The notes: generated from the sequence alone by a model not told the origin. DNA of 64,000 nt from an uncultured Aquimarina sp. (GCF_947495315.1 NZ_CANLYD010000014.1:117260-181259); one strand, 5' to 3'. Positions 19,374 through 27,155 are shown, counted from the stretch's first letter. Translations and numbers: made by a program.

Positions 19374-20006
19374 TTATTTTCCGTTAAAGGTATTCATAGT
19401 ATTTGCTAATCCTGCAGTTGCAAAGGATTTGATCAGTGCAATTCCTTTATCTAATCGTTCTGGCATAGCAGCTTCTTCTTCAGAATCCCATTCTCCTAAA
19501 ACGTAATCTACTTGTCTGCCTTTGCTGAATTCTGCTCCTACACCGAACCTAAATCTACAATATTTAGAGGTATTGAGTTGAGCCTCGATATCCTTTAGTC
19601 CATTATGTCCGCCTGCACTGCCTTTTGCTTTTACTCTAATGGAACCAAAGGGAAGATTAAGATCATCGGTAATGACTAAAAGATTCTCTAGAGGAACTTT
19701 TTCTTTAGTTAACCAATATCTTACAGCTTTTCCGCTAAGATTCATGTAGGTGTTTGGTTTTAACAACAATATGGTACGTCCCTTGTGTTTATAGGTTGTG
19801 AGGTCTCCGAGTTTTTCAGTTTCGAAAGACAAGCTTTCTTCTTTTGCCAACGCATCCAGAATTCTAAATCCTATATTATGACGTGTATTGTGATATTTAG
19901 GTCCAATATTACCGAGACCTACAACAAGAAATTTTTTCATGAGTTCTTCTTGAGTTTCTTCCTTTTCTTCTTTTTTTGAAAACCATTTTCTGAAAATAGA
20001 AAGCAT
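19374..20006 (-). CDS. pth: Peptidyl-tRNA hydrolase
   Basis: A protein that recycles tRNA by cleaving peptidyl-tRNA. The core begins at VVGLGNIGPKYHNTRHNIGF, whose second His is the catalytic base, and continues with KPNTYMNLSGKAV and DDLNLPFGSIRVK plus GSAGGHNGLKDIE. I chose ATG 20006 (MLSIFRKWFSKK), giving 210 residues with a basic N-terminal tail seen in flavobacterial homologues; ATG 19940 (MKKFLVVGLG) would also give a complete enzyme. Confidence 0.93.
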   Translation of the reverse strand: MLSIFRKWFSKKEEKEETQEELMKKFLVVGLGNIGPKYHNTRHNIGFRILDALAKEESLSFETEKLGDLTTYKHKGRTILLLKPNTYMNLSGKAVRYWLTKEKVPLENLLVITDDLNLPFGSIRVKAKGSAGGHNGLKDIEAQLNTSKYCRFRFGVGAEFSKGRQVDYVLGEWDSEEEAAMPERLDKGIALIKSFATAGLANTMNTFNGK

Positions 20007-20044
20007 ATATGTATTGGTTTTGCGTAAGGGATAGCAGCGGCATC

Positions 20045-20094
20045 CTTTTTTAATTAGCACCCTGAGCGAAGTCGAAGGGTATTAATTAAAAAAG
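20045..20094. repeat. Palindromic flavobacterial intergenic repeat
   Basis: CTTTTTTAATTA (20045-20056) and its complement (20083-20094) enclose ACCCT/AGGGT and the common core CCTGAGCGAAGTCGAAGG. It lies upstream of pth. The same core, degenerate, is seen near 8740 and 48060. It may also act as a terminator. Confidence 0.7.
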
Positions 20095-20157
20095 ATACAG
20101 CGAATAGCCCGACCGAAGTGAAACGGAGGGAACGCCATCCCAAAATCTTTGTAAAAA

Positions 20158-20198
20158 TAAAAAAAGCACTCTGAAAATGAAATCAGAATGCTTTTTGA
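20158..20198 (-). terminator. Rho-independent terminator of rplY operon
   Basis: On the minus strand a stem AAAGCATTCTGA/TCAGAGTGCTTT (one mismatch) is followed by a run of T. It lies about 25 bases past the rplY stop codon. Confidence 0.75.
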
Positions 20199-20221
20199 TT
20201 GTTTTCTTTATAAAGAAAAGA

Positions 20222-20845
20222 TTAAGCTTCAGCAGCTGGTGCTTCTGCAGCTGGTGCTTCTCCTTCAGTTTCTTCTTCTTCGTCATCATCTTCAACAGCA
20301 GTACGAGAAGTTTTCACCATACAAATTACTGTGTTTTCTGGGTGTAGAATTGTAAAATCCTCACTAGCTACATCCGTAACATATAATTTGTTCCCTATTT
20401 TTAGGTCGGTAATATCTCCTTCTAACACGTCTGGTAATTTAGAAGCTAGTCCTTTTACTGTGATACGTCTTAGGTTAAAACGTAACACACCACCATTACG
20501 AACACCTTTAGAATTTCCTGTCGTTTTGAAAGGAAGAGCAATGGTGATCGGCTTGTCATCAAAAATTTGAATAAAATCGATGTGTAAGATTCTATCAGTT
20601 ACAGGATGAAATTGAATATCCTGTAAGATAGCATTTATCTTAGTACCATTATCCAACGCTATTACCACGGTATGAACGTCTGGAGTGTACACTAAATTTT
20701 TGAAAGCAATTTCTGGTGCTGCAAAGTGTACAATAGTGTCTCCACCGTAAATAACACAAGGTACCTGTCCAGCATTACGTAAGGCTTTTGTTGCTTTCTT
20801 GCCTACGCTTTCTCTTTGAGATGCATTGATTGTTAATGACTTCAT
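20222..20845 (-). CDS. rplY: Ribosomal protein bL25 (Ctc form)
   Basis: A 207-residue long-form L25 that binds 5S rRNA. The L25 domain spans about 1-90 (RESVGKKATKALRNAGQVPCVIYGG), the TL5/Ctc beta domain about 95-180 (VLEGDITDLKIGNKLYVTDV), and the tail is acidic and Ala-rich (EEETEGEAPAAEAPAAEA). It follows prs by 26 bases and is followed by a terminator, so prs-rplY is an operon. Confidence 0.95.
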   Translation of the reverse strand: MKSLTINASQRESVGKKATKALRNAGQVPCVIYGGDTIVHFAAPEIAFKNLVYTPDVHTVVIALDNGTKINAILQDIQFHPVTDRILHIDFIQIFDDKPITIALPFKTTGNSKGVRNGGVLRFNLRRITVKGLASKLPDVLEGDITDLKIGNKLYVTDVASEDFTILHPENTVICMVKTSRTAVEDDDEEEETEGEAPAAEAPAAEA

Positions 20846-20871
20846 TTTAAAATATATTAATAGTTATTAAT

Positions 20872-21813
20872 TTACATTATAAATTTAGAGCTGATAGACT
20901 TATTGTTATGAACTCTATTCATAACATCTGCAAATAAATCTGCACAAGTAATCACTCTAATCTTTTCACTTTCTTGTTTTAGAGGAATAGAATCGGTAAC
21001 GATTAATTCTTCTAGTTTTGAGTTTTCTAATTTTTCATAAGCATTTCCAGAAAGAATAGGATGTGTACAAATTGCTCTTACACTTTTTGCACCTCTTTCT
21101 ATCATTAGGTCTGCAGCTTTGGTTAGTGTTCCTGCAGTATCTACCATATCATCTACAAGTACTACGTTTTTACCGGTTACATTTCCAATCAATTCCATAT
21201 GAGAAATTACATTGGCCTTAGCACGTTGCTTATAACAGATTACTACATCGCTTTGTAACGCCTTAGAATATGCATATGCTCTTTTAGAACCACCCATATC
21301 CGGAGAAGCTATCGTAAGATCTTCCAGATTTAGCGATTGTAAGTAGGGTAAAAATATGGTTGACGCAAATAAATGATCTACAGGTTTCTCGAAGAATCCC
21401 TGAATCTGATCTGCGTGCAAATCCATAGTTATAATTCTTGTTGCACCTGCAGTTTCCAACATTTTAGCAATTAATTTTGCCGCGATAGGAACTCTTGGTT
21501 TGTCTTTTCTGTCCTGACGTGCCCATCCGTAATATGGTAATACGGCTGTAATATGTCTTGCTGAAGCTCTTTTTGCTGCATCCAACATTAATAGCATTTC
21601 CATTAAGTGGTCAGAACTGGGATGTGTTGATCCAATTATAAAGACTCTTGATCCTCTTACAGATTCTTCAAAAGAAGGTTGAAACTCACCATCACTATAT
21701 GTTGATGTAATTACTTTACCTAATTTTGCCCCATATGCGGATACGATCTTTTCTGCTAGTTCTGTGCTCTGAGTACATGCAAAAAATTTTGCTTCTGTAA
21801 TTGAATTAGGCAT
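20872..21813 (-). CDS. prs: Ribose-phosphate pyrophosphokinase
   Basis: A 313-residue enzyme making PRPP from ribose 5-phosphate and ATP for nucleotide, His and Trp synthesis. The flexible loop YGWARQDRKDKPR, the divalent-metal site TMDLHADQIQGFF, and the PRPP-binding loop VLVDDMVDTAGTLTKAA are intact. It is the first gene of the prs-rplY operon, with a -7 box 55 bases upstream. Confidence 0.96.
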   Translation of the reverse strand: MPNSITEAKFFACTQSTELAEKIVSAYGAKLGKVITSTYSDGEFQPSFEESVRGSRVFIIGSTHPSSDHLMEMLLMLDAAKRASARHITAVLPYYGWARQDRKDKPRVPIAAKLIAKMLETAGATRIITMDLHADQIQGFFEKPVDHLFASTIFLPYLQSLNLEDLTIASPDMGGSKRAYAYSKALQSDVVICYKQRAKANVISHMELIGNVTGKNVVLVDDMVDTAGTLTKAADLMIERGAKSVRAICTHPILSGNAYEKLENSKLEELIVTDSIPLKQESEKIRVITCADLFADVMNRVHNNKSISSKFIM

Positions 21814-21867
21814 AGGGTAAAATGTTGTTTTGTAATGAGTTAAAACTTATTTTCTAAAAACAAGGTG

Positions 21868-21875
21868 CAAATTTA
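21868..21875 (-). promoter_or_regulatory. Candidate -7 box for prs-rplY
   Basis: The minus strand reads TAAATTTG (TAnnTTTG) about 55 bases upstream of the prs ATG. The -33 element is not clear. Confidence 0.4.
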
Positions 21876-21940
21876 AAAATTTATTTCTACTCTTTACCTT
21901 ATTTTATTACTTATTTAATGGATGTGATCAAATATTTTTT

Positions 21941-21948
21941 TAATTTTG
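21941..21948 (+). promoter_or_regulatory. Candidate -7 box for tRNA-Leu
   Basis: TAATTTTG matches TAnnTTTG and lies 22 bases before the tRNA 5' end, a normal distance. No TTG -33 box is visible. Confidence 0.4.
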
Positions 21949-21969
21949 CCGTCCGATTTACTTAGAAAT

Positions 21970-22051
21970 GCTCAAGTGGTGGAATTGGTAGACACGTTGG
22001 ATTCAAAATCCAATGTCGCAAGACGTGCGGGTTCGATTCCCGCCTTGAGTA
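21970..22051 (+). tRNA. tRNA-Leu (anticodon CAA)
   Basis: An 82-nt class II tRNA. The acceptor stem is GCTCAAG paired with CTTGAGT (one G-U pair). The anticodon stem-loop TTGGATTCAAAATCCAA gives CAA, which reads UUG. A long variable arm (TGTCGCAAGACGT) and the T-arm GGGTTCGATTCCC follow. CCA is not encoded. The accessory region begins directly after it, so its 3' end is a likely integration target. Confidence 0.97.
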
Positions 22052-22437
22052 CAAGATAAATAACTCTTTGATTTTCAAGGGGTTATTTTGTTTTTGATTG
22101 TTTCTTGTCTTCTGTGTGAATAGTTTAATTTGCTGCTAGTTTCAACATAGTTTCAACATTTTGGCAAAATAGAGTAGGAATGGAATGTTTTTAATAAAGA
22201 ACGACACCCCTTGCTATTACTCAGATTCTTTAACCAAATAATGGAAACCCATGGTTTTGAACCAATGGAGGAATACACTGAAAAAAAGAGATTTATCGAA
22301 TATTGAAAAAGAAAAATATTTATATCGTAATAATTTCCCATCTCTTTTATTTATTTCCAATATTAGTTAACAATAATAAAATCGGTTTAATACAGGACTA
22401 AGTAAATTCGAACAAGAAAAAAATATTGAGCATATAT
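22052..22437. other. tRNA-flanking spacer with gene remnant
   Basis: This is the junction between core and accessory DNA. It contains a direct repeat TAGTTTCAACAT (about 22137-22159) and a broken plus-strand frame at 22178-22306. No intact gene or second copy of the tRNA 3' end was found in the window. Confidence 0.5.
22178..22306 (+). pseudogene. Remnant of a plus-strand gene (3' fragment)
   Basis: A 42-codon open stretch between an in-frame TAG and a TGA with protein-like composition: NKERHPLLLLRFFNQIM then ETHGFEPMEEYTEKKRFIEY. It has no start of its own and is the only plus-strand coding-like sequence near the tRNA. I do not recognise the family. A remnant of an earlier insertion at this tRNA is the simplest reading. 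Confidence 0.3.
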
Positions 22438-22806
22438 TTAATCCAACATTCTGTTCGACTTAACTAACTTTTTATTTTGGTCTATGGTAAATTCTGCTAC
22501 TTCAAAACCTCCAGCACCAGAAAAGATATAATTCCTGAATTTTAAACTATCAATTTTAGGATATTTATTGATAATATACTCATTAATGTTAATGGCAAGA
22601 GACTGCATTTCATTCATTGATAAATTATCGTGTGCTACATCTATAAAATAAAAGGAAGCGGAGAGGTCGTAGTAGTCTGATTCTATAGTATTAAATTTAT
22701 ATTTGGAATTAACGTCATTTATTACTTTTGTGTAAAATTTAAAATTTTCACTACATCCGGAAATTATGACTGCGATAAAAAAGAAATAAAATATATTTCT
22801 AGACAT
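22438..22806 (-). CDS. Small lipoprotein, unknown function
   Basis: A 122-residue protein from the ATG at 22806 (MSRNIFYFFFIAVIISGCSENF) with a lipoprotein signal; Cys18 would be the lipidated residue. The rest is mixed alpha/beta with no family I know. It is the last gene of the array, nearest the tRNA. A degenerate linker (TTTGAACTTTTA) lies near 22884-22895 upstream of it. Confidence 0.65.
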   Translation of the reverse strand: MSRNIFYFFFIAVIISGCSENFKFYTKVINDVNSKYKFNTIESDYYDLSASFYFIDVAHDNLSMNEMQSLAININEYIINKYPKIDSLKFRNYIFSGAGGFEVAEFTIDQNKKLVKSNRMLD

Positions 22807-22928
22807 AGTTAATAAGTTTAAAATTAAAATCAAAAATAATATTATCTAGATAGATAAAGCAAAGATTTACTAATAGAATAAGTTTGAACTTTTAATTTTG
22901 TTAGTGGGTTTAATATTTTTTACCCTAT

Positions 22929-23432
22929 TTAAATGAATAAGTTTTTACACTTAAGTTTTATTTCTTTTGCCGTATCTATTATGCTATTTAAGTCTAGAAT
23001 TTCTCCATGAATAACAAGAGTATTATTGTAAGAGTCATATCCTCTATGACAAGATTCCATACCGAATGAATGTAAAGATGGATTCATAACAAAATCATTA
23101 TAAGAGCAAATATTGTTGTCTTCAAAAAAATCATCTAATAAATTATCATAGTGTTCGAATTTATTCCTGAATTTTCTACTCTTTAAAACACATCCCGAAT
23201 CAATTTTCAGAAGTTCCCTAAGATGTTCACCTCTATTTTCATATTTTTTCCTTGTTGGCCAAAGAATTTTGGAAATATTACTTGACGAAATTAAAATAGA
23301 TTGAATAGCCGACCAAACTGCAACTTTATCAAATTCATCAACAGAATCATTTAATCGTTGAGTAGCCTCTGAGACAAGCTCCGCTTGGAAAATAATTTCT
23401 GTTATAAAAGCGCCTTCGTGAATTAGTTTCAT
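22929..23432 (-). CDS. HEPN-like protein
   Basis: A 167-residue mostly helical protein (ATG at 23432; the frame extends five codons to a TTG). The sequence SRKFRNKFEHYDNLLDDFF contains R-N-x3-H (RNKFEH), the signature of HEPN domains, many of which are RNases in toxin and defence systems. The first half is a helical bundle (SEATQRLNDSVDEFDKVAVW). It sits in the array with a linker 80 bases upstream. Without structure the nuclease activity is only inferred. Confidence 0.5.
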   Translation of the reverse strand: MKLIHEGAFITEIIFQAELVSEATQRLNDSVDEFDKVAVWSAIQSILISSSNISKILWPTRKKYENRGEHLRELLKIDSGCVLKSRKFRNKFEHYDNLLDDFFEDNNICSYNDFVMNPSLHSFGMESCHRGYDSYNNTLVIHGEILDLNSIIDTAKEIKLKCKNLFI

Positions 23433-23513
23433 AATTTTTTTAAACAAATCTATTTCCTAACTACGCAACTATTTTACGTAATTAAATTTTGCTTATATCA
23501 TAATTCTATTGAG

Positions 23514-23533
23514 ATCGGTTTATTGAACTTCTA
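23514..23533 (-). repeat. Array linker copy
   Basis: Plus strand: atcggtttattgaacttcta. Its last three bases are the stop codon of the 66-residue ORF upstream. Confidence 0.85.
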
Positions 23534-23731
23534 TAGCTCTTTAATTTTTATAATTAGCAATTCAATAGGTTGTATCCATTTATCAGCAAATGGTTTTCTA
23601 TATTTTATCCATTTCTGAATGATATCGCCTTTTGAATTAATTTCTTTTTCAAAACTTGCATATTTTATAAAGTTTTGATTTTTGATTAACCAGTCTTCAA
23701 CTTTTTTCCTTCTCTTTTCTAAATCATTCAT
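23531..23731 (-). CDS. Small array protein, IIQKW family
   Basis: A 66-residue protein, basic and helical. The part VEDWLIKNQNFIKYASFEKE followed by INSKGDIIQKW matches the 45-residue product at 32736-32873 (VKKWLTENERFLNYRSLERE, IKSPRGIIQKW), so the array holds two diverged copies of one small family. The spacing of aromatic and basic residues suggests a small helix-turn-helix-like DNA-binding unit, but I cannot name it. Its stop codon falls inside the next linker and its ATG is 13 bases from the linker upstream. Confidence 0.6.
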   Translation of the reverse strand: MNDLEKRRKKVEDWLIKNQNFIKYASFEKEINSKGDIIQKWIKYRKPFADKWIQPIELLIIKIKEL

Positions 23732-23744
23732 CCACTATGTTACT

Positions 23745-23764
23745 ATCGTTTTATTGAGCTTTTA
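23745..23764 (-). repeat. Array linker copy
   Basis: Plus strand: atcgttttattgagctttta (one change from consensus). It adjoins the hairpin element at 23775-23877. Confidence 0.85.
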
Positions 23765-23774
23765 GTATACTATT

Positions 23775-23877
23775 CCGCACGGAAAATGTTTCCCGCTATC
23801 GGGAAGAAGACTACAAAACTCCGTACTTGAGAGCCTCAATGCGATGATTTTTCGTCGCATCAGGCTACTCAATTGTA
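23775..23877 (-). repeat. Imperfect-hairpin element at array junction A
   Basis: Next to the linker is a block CCGCACGGAAAATGTTTCCC then GCTATCGGGA (23775-23803), also found at junction B. Beyond it, 23824-23877 folds into a long imperfect hairpin: TACTTGAG.AGCC pairs with GGCT.CTCAATTGTA, with inner stem TGCGATGA/TCGTCGCA. Position (3' of an ORF, before the linker) and imperfect pairing recall integron attC sites. Confidence 0.6.
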
Positions 23878-23887
23878 AAACGTACTA

Positions 23888-24289
23888 TTAAGTTATATTA
23901 TGTACTCTACCTTTTAGTGTCCGTCTATTAAAATCACTCACACGAGTTTGATCTTGTTTATTGATAACTACATATGCAAAAATTGGAACGAGTAAAAAAC
24001 CTCCAATAATATAAATCACATAATGACTCCGACTTCCCGTAAAGACAGGGTTAATTCCGAAAAACATAAGTGGCGTTCCGACAAACAATATCAATCCAGC
24101 AATCAATTGAGCAATTTTAGATTGTTTTGCGTATAGTTGATCAACGTGATATTCCGTATCAGTTCCACAATCCTTACAATTCAGAGTCTTTGTTTCTCCA
24201 TCTTGCATTGCAAATTCCACTCGGGTATTAGCATTCGTTGAGTATTTGTTTTCAATTTCACAGCTTTTACACTTTCCGTAAACTTTCAT
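23888..24289 (-). CDS. Zinc-ribbon membrane protein
   Basis: A 133-residue protein. An N-terminal zinc ribbon is formed by CKSC (about 7-10) and CKDC (about 38-41); two membrane helices follow (about 58-80 and 88-108) and a basic tail. Function unknown. It is a single-gene unit of the array: a linker lies 69 bases upstream and the junction A hairpin directly follows its stop. Between linker and ATG it shares ATAAAGGACATAT with the next gene upstream. Confidence 0.65.
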   Translation of the reverse strand: MKVYGKCKSCEIENKYSTNANTRVEFAMQDGETKTLNCKDCGTDTEYHVDQLYAKQSKIAQLIAGLILFVGTPLMFFGINPVFTGSRSHYVIYIIGGFLLVPIFAYVVINKQDQTRVSDFNRRTLKGRVHNIT

Positions 24290-24357
24290 TTATCTCTCGA
24301 TTTTAATTTTATATGTTTTACAAAAATTGGAATAAAGTATATATGTCCTTTATTTCG

Positions 24358-24377
24358 ATCGTTTTATTGAACTTTTA
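24358..24377 (-). repeat. Array linker copy (consensus)
   Basis: Plus strand: atcgttttattgaactttta, exact consensus. It adjoins the junction B hairpin. Confidence 0.9.
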
Positions 24378-24385
24378 GTTTATCT

Positions 24386-24458
24386 CGCACGGAAAACATT
24401 TCCGCTATCGGAATGTGAGAGTTACACTCCCCTCAATCACGGGGAGAGCGTCTATTCC
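24386..24458 (-). repeat. Imperfect-hairpin element at array junction B
   Basis: It shares CGCACGGAAAA..ATTTCCGCTATCGG with junction A. At 24410-24458 GGAAT pairs with ATTCC and CTCCCC (24427-24432) with GGGGAG (24441-24446), with unpaired bases between the two stems. It lies between the stop of the 264-residue ORF and the linker. Confidence 0.6.
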
Positions 24459-24475
24459 ATTGGGCAAAGTATTAT

Positions 24476-25270
24476 TTATCTATAAGGTTTTAAAATTTTC
24501 TTTAATATCAATAATGTTTCTTTATTTTCAATACTATCTGATTTAAGAGTTTTTTCTAGAAATAACAATTTTCCAAGATTTTTTTTAATCGACAAAGAGT
24601 CTCTAAAATCAATTGAAAGATTGTTATATTCTTTATTATCTGGAATTAAACTGTATTGAGTAATTTCAAAATCATCTTTCCCTAAATCTAAACTCTTTAA
24701 TTCAGTTGGCGGACAGTCAATTCGTTTTATAGTTTCATTGGCATTAAATGTCAACTTTCCAACAATTCTTTCTTCAGTCGCAACAACTCCTTCTTTTGTT
24801 AAATAAGTTGTTTTTAATAATATATGTAAATTTTCAAATTCAGATATTGGTTTGTAATCAAAATCATTTTTGCCTGCTATTATTGTCCCAAATAAATATG
24901 TATTATAATTCCCTATTAAGTCAATACGTTTTGAATCTCCAGGTTCTAAGATAGAAAAGAACTCTTTTTCATTTAATTCACTAATTCTTTTGTAAAAACT
25001 TTCGTTATTATTTTTAGCTTCTAATGATAGTTGAAAATCAAGTATTGTTTCCACTTGGTTTCCGCTATTTTTTAATAAAATCGGAAAAGTTAAAGTCCTT
25101 TTTTCTTCATTTAATATTGGATAAAGTGAAGCATATTTTATTTCATGATTAATATGGAAAAATTGAAAATAAACTGATGAAATCGAGATTGCAATAGCAA
25201 TATAACTTAATGCTTTTGCAGAAATTTTTTTTCTAATTTTTTTCTTAATTTTTTTGAATCTGCTTTTCAT
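24476..25270 (-). CDS. Single-pass membrane protein with beta-rich outer domain
   Basis: A 264-residue protein. It has a very basic N terminus (KSRFKKIKKKIRKKISAKAL), one membrane helix (about 20-40), then a beta-rich domain with two immunoglobulin-like parts (TFPILLKNSGNQVETILDFQL at about 62-82). No enzyme motif is seen. It resembles DUF-type accessory membrane proteins found alone in variable regions. Linker 77 bases upstream; junction B hairpin just downstream. Confidence 0.6.
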   Translation of the reverse strand: MKSRFKKIKKKIRKKISAKALSYIAIAISISSVYFQFFHINHEIKYASLYPILNEEKRTLTFPILLKNSGNQVETILDFQLSLEAKNNNESFYKRISELNEKEFFSILEPGDSKRIDLIGNYNTYLFGTIIAGKNDFDYKPISEFENLHILLKTTYLTKEGVVATEERIVGKLTFNANETIKRIDCPPTELKSLDLGKDDFEITQYSLIPDNKEYNNLSIDFRDSLSIKKNLGKLLFLEKTLKSDSIENKETLLILKKILKPYR

Positions 25271-25346
25271 TATATTTTACCTAAAAATGCAAAAAAAGAT
25301 ATATGTCCTTTATATTTCATATAATCTATTAGTTATTTTATTTATT

Positions 25347-25366
25347 ATCGTTTTATTGAACTTTTA
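25347..25366 (-). repeat. Array linker copy (consensus)
   Basis: Plus strand: atcgttttattgaactttta. It is five bases after the stop codon of the ORF ending at 25372. Confidence 0.9.
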
Positions 25367-25371
25367 TTTGA

Positions 25372-25995
25372 TTATTCTAACAATCTATGGTAATAAAAAT
25401 AATTAACTCTATCGTCTAGTATAGCTTCGATGTTACTAATTATTTCTAATAAATTGATCATGTCTATTTCAACATTTTCATAAGTGTTTAAATAAAAATG
25501 ATTCTCAAATTTTATGCTAAACGGATATCTGGAAAAATCATTATTATTGGACTTGCTATTTGTTTTAATTGTTTCATTAATTTCATTAATGTAGTCTAAC
25601 AAAGAAGCGGAAGTACTGGTAAAGTTTTCAAGGGCTTCTTTTCCATCAACAGCTTCTATACTTTCTAAGGATTTATTCATTAAATGATATAGATTATGTG
25701 TTTTCGGGAATTTCTCTTCATTTGATTGAATAAGATTTAAAGTCCATATAAGCGCTTTAAAATATAGCTCAATACCGTGGTTTAAGTTCGTTAAAATTGG
25801 AAATATTAATTCATCACCAATTTTCTCGTGGTTATCTTTTATACAAAGTTCTAATGTGAATTTACTAGATTTTATGAATCCTTGCCCTATCGAAATCAAA
25901 TTCCCAATAGGGTCATTTTTATCTACACGCCAATTCAAAAAAGCAGATTTGTTAAAATCGGGATTACCCTGAAATACCTTACTAGATTTTTTCAT
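25372..25995 (-). CDS. HEPN-like array protein
   Basis: A 207-residue helical protein; the ATG at 25995 directly abuts the linker, and an in-phase TTG lies inside the linker. The centre (ILTNLNHGIELYFKALIW, then FPKTHNLYHLMNKSLESI) looks like the HEPN fold of the nucleotidyltransferase-partner type, with the substrate-binding helix and a conserved H-x-L-x-x-L. The classical R-x4-H motif is not seen, so it may be inactive or only HEPN-like. Confidence 0.5.
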   Translation of the reverse strand: MKKSSKVFQGNPDFNKSAFLNWRVDKNDPIGNLISIGQGFIKSSKFTLELCIKDNHEKIGDELIFPILTNLNHGIELYFKALIWTLNLIQSNEEKFPKTHNLYHLMNKSLESIEAVDGKEALENFTSTSASLLDYINEINETIKTNSKSNNNDFSRYPFSIKFENHFYLNTYENVEIDMINLLEIISNIEAILDDRVNYFYYHRLLE

Positions 25996-26013
25996 CAATT
26001 TATTGAACTTTAA
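25994..26013 (-). repeat. Array linker copy overlapping stop and ATG
   Basis: Plus strand: atcaatttattgaactttaa. It contains the stop codon of the 123-residue ORF (26010-26012) and its other end is part of the ATG of the next gene (25993-25995). Confidence 0.9.
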
Positions 26014-26381
26014 TTATTCTTATTAAATATGTTACGATAATAAATCTCGTACTGAAGATACAATTCCCTAAATTTAGGCTCCATAAACCCCATAACTCTT
26101 TCCATTTGGCTCGAATACTTTCCTAGCAAAAGAGATTCACAGTATGATACCTTTAAAGCATTTAATAATTTATCATCTATATGCTCAACTCTACTTTCTT
26201 GGAAACTAAAGCATCTCTTTAATTCCTCATTATTGTTGCTTCCTATTTGACTATTGGTATAATCTGAAAAATATTCCATTCTTGTATGGATCATATCAGG
26301 ATCTTCTGAATTAATATCTTTTTCAAGAATGGGAAACTCCTGAATCAATTCGTAAAAATATGAGGCAGCATTAATTTTCAT
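26010..26381 (-). CDS. Unknown array protein
   Basis: A 123-residue helical protein with no recognisable motif (YFYELIQEFPILEKDINSED near the N terminus; MGFMEPKFRELYLQYEIYYR near the C terminus). Both its stop codon and its start codon lie in linker copies, so the unit is linker to linker with no spare DNA. Its composition is typical of the array genes: low GC, rich in Asn, Lys and Ile. Confidence 0.6.
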   Translation of the reverse strand: MKINAASYFYELIQEFPILEKDINSEDPDMIHTRMEYFSDYTNSQIGSNNNEELKRCFSFQESRVEHIDDKLLNALKVSYCESLLLGKYSSQMERVMGFMEPKFRELYLQYEIYYRNIFNKNN

Positions 26382-26400
26382 CGTTTATTTAGACTTTTTA
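26380..26400 (-). repeat. Array linker copy, variant 2
   Basis: Plus strand: atcgtttatttagacttttta, the AGTCTAAATAAACGAT variant. It overlaps the ATG on one side and contains the stop codon of the next ORF (26398-26400) on the other. Confidence 0.85.
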
Positions 26401-26949
26401 TTCGGTTAATTTTCTAAAAAGGAAATCGTTCGTTACAGAAAGAATTTTAATTAGAGGTTCCATTAATATTCTTTGATATTCAACAAAGTCTTTGTTACCA
26501 TGAAAAATATTACATCGTACATAATAAATAACCTTTAAAATTCCAGTTGCCTTTTTGCCTTTATTTTCAGATTTAAGTTCATTTAGAATTTTTAGATCCT
26601 CGTTTCTATTATACCCTCCATAATTAATCTTAATATGAAATGTTTCTTGATCTATCAAATTGATGATAGATTCAATATCATTATCTAAGTTGTTATTTGA
26701 AAATTCAAGAAGCAAATCTTCCGGTGTTAGAAATTTAACCACTAATTCCGTAGCTGCTTTATTGTCAAATATTTTATTCGGAACTGGAATTCCTGAAATT
26801 ATTAACTTGTTTGGAACTTGATTGTATAGGTTATTATAAATGACAAATAAAGTAATGTACTTATCAAAAATATCTGACAGCTCGTTTGTAGAAATAGCAT
26901 TTGCCTTTGCAATCCAATTATTATGAAAATCTCTAAAGTATTGATTCAT
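26398..26949 (-). CDS. HEPN (Apea-like) domain protein
   Basis: A 183-residue helical protein. Near the C terminus VIYYVRCNIFHGNKDF matches the R-x(N)-x-x-x-H-G signature of Apea-type HEPN domains, followed by a final helix (LIKILSVTNDFLFRKL). HEPN proteins of this type are often RNases or RNA-binding effectors in defence. No nucleotidyltransferase or antitoxin gene is directly paired with it. The ATG is five bases from the linker. Confidence 0.65.
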   Translation of the reverse strand: MNQYFRDFHNNWIAKANAISTNELSDIFDKYITLFVIYNNLYNQVPNKLIISGIPVPNKIFDNKAATELVVKFLTPEDLLLEFSNNNLDNDIESIINLIDQETFHIKINYGGYNRNEDLKILNELKSENKGKKATGILKVIYYVRCNIFHGNKDFVEYQRILMEPLIKILSVTNDFLFRKLTE

Positions 26950-26954
26950 AAATT

Positions 26955-26974
26955 ATCGTTTTATTGAACTTTTA
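26955..26974 (-). repeat. Array linker copy (consensus)
   Basis: Plus strand: atcgttttattgaactttta. It lies between the ATG at 26949 and the stop codon at 26976. Confidence 0.9.
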
Positions 26975-26975
26975 A

Positions 26976-27155
26976 TTAAAAAAATATAAAATCCACAATA
27001 AGATAAACAGCAAATATTATTACCATAAACTGTTTATTTGATATTCCCAGTTTTAGAATTTTGATAATCTTATCCGATTGCATTGCCAATACTATCATTA
27101 CAAATAATGCAATTACGGTCTTAATCAAACCGGGATATTCATGGAGTGTATTCAT
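26976..27155 (-). CDS. Small two-helix membrane protein
   Basis: A 59-residue protein (ATG 27155; a GTG precedes it). Two membrane helices (about 10-27 and 40-58) flank a short basic loop. Function unknown. Its upstream junction differs from the others: it has a degenerate linker (atagttttatt at 27191) next to GTACAACACCAAGTATGTGG on the minus strand, reminiscent of other Bacteroidota cassette junctions. Confidence 0.5.
   Translation of the reverse strand: MNTLHEYPGLIKTVIALFVMIVLAMQSDKIIKILKLGISNKQFMVIIFAVYLIVDFIFF

Noticed and set aside
20086..20295. Minus-strand 69-residue ORF past rplY
   Set aside because: It is the shifted frame of the rplY tail plus the terminator region.
22153..22341. 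Minus-strand 62-residue ORF
   Set aside because: Composition is poor and it lies opposite a better protein-like plus-strand remnant.
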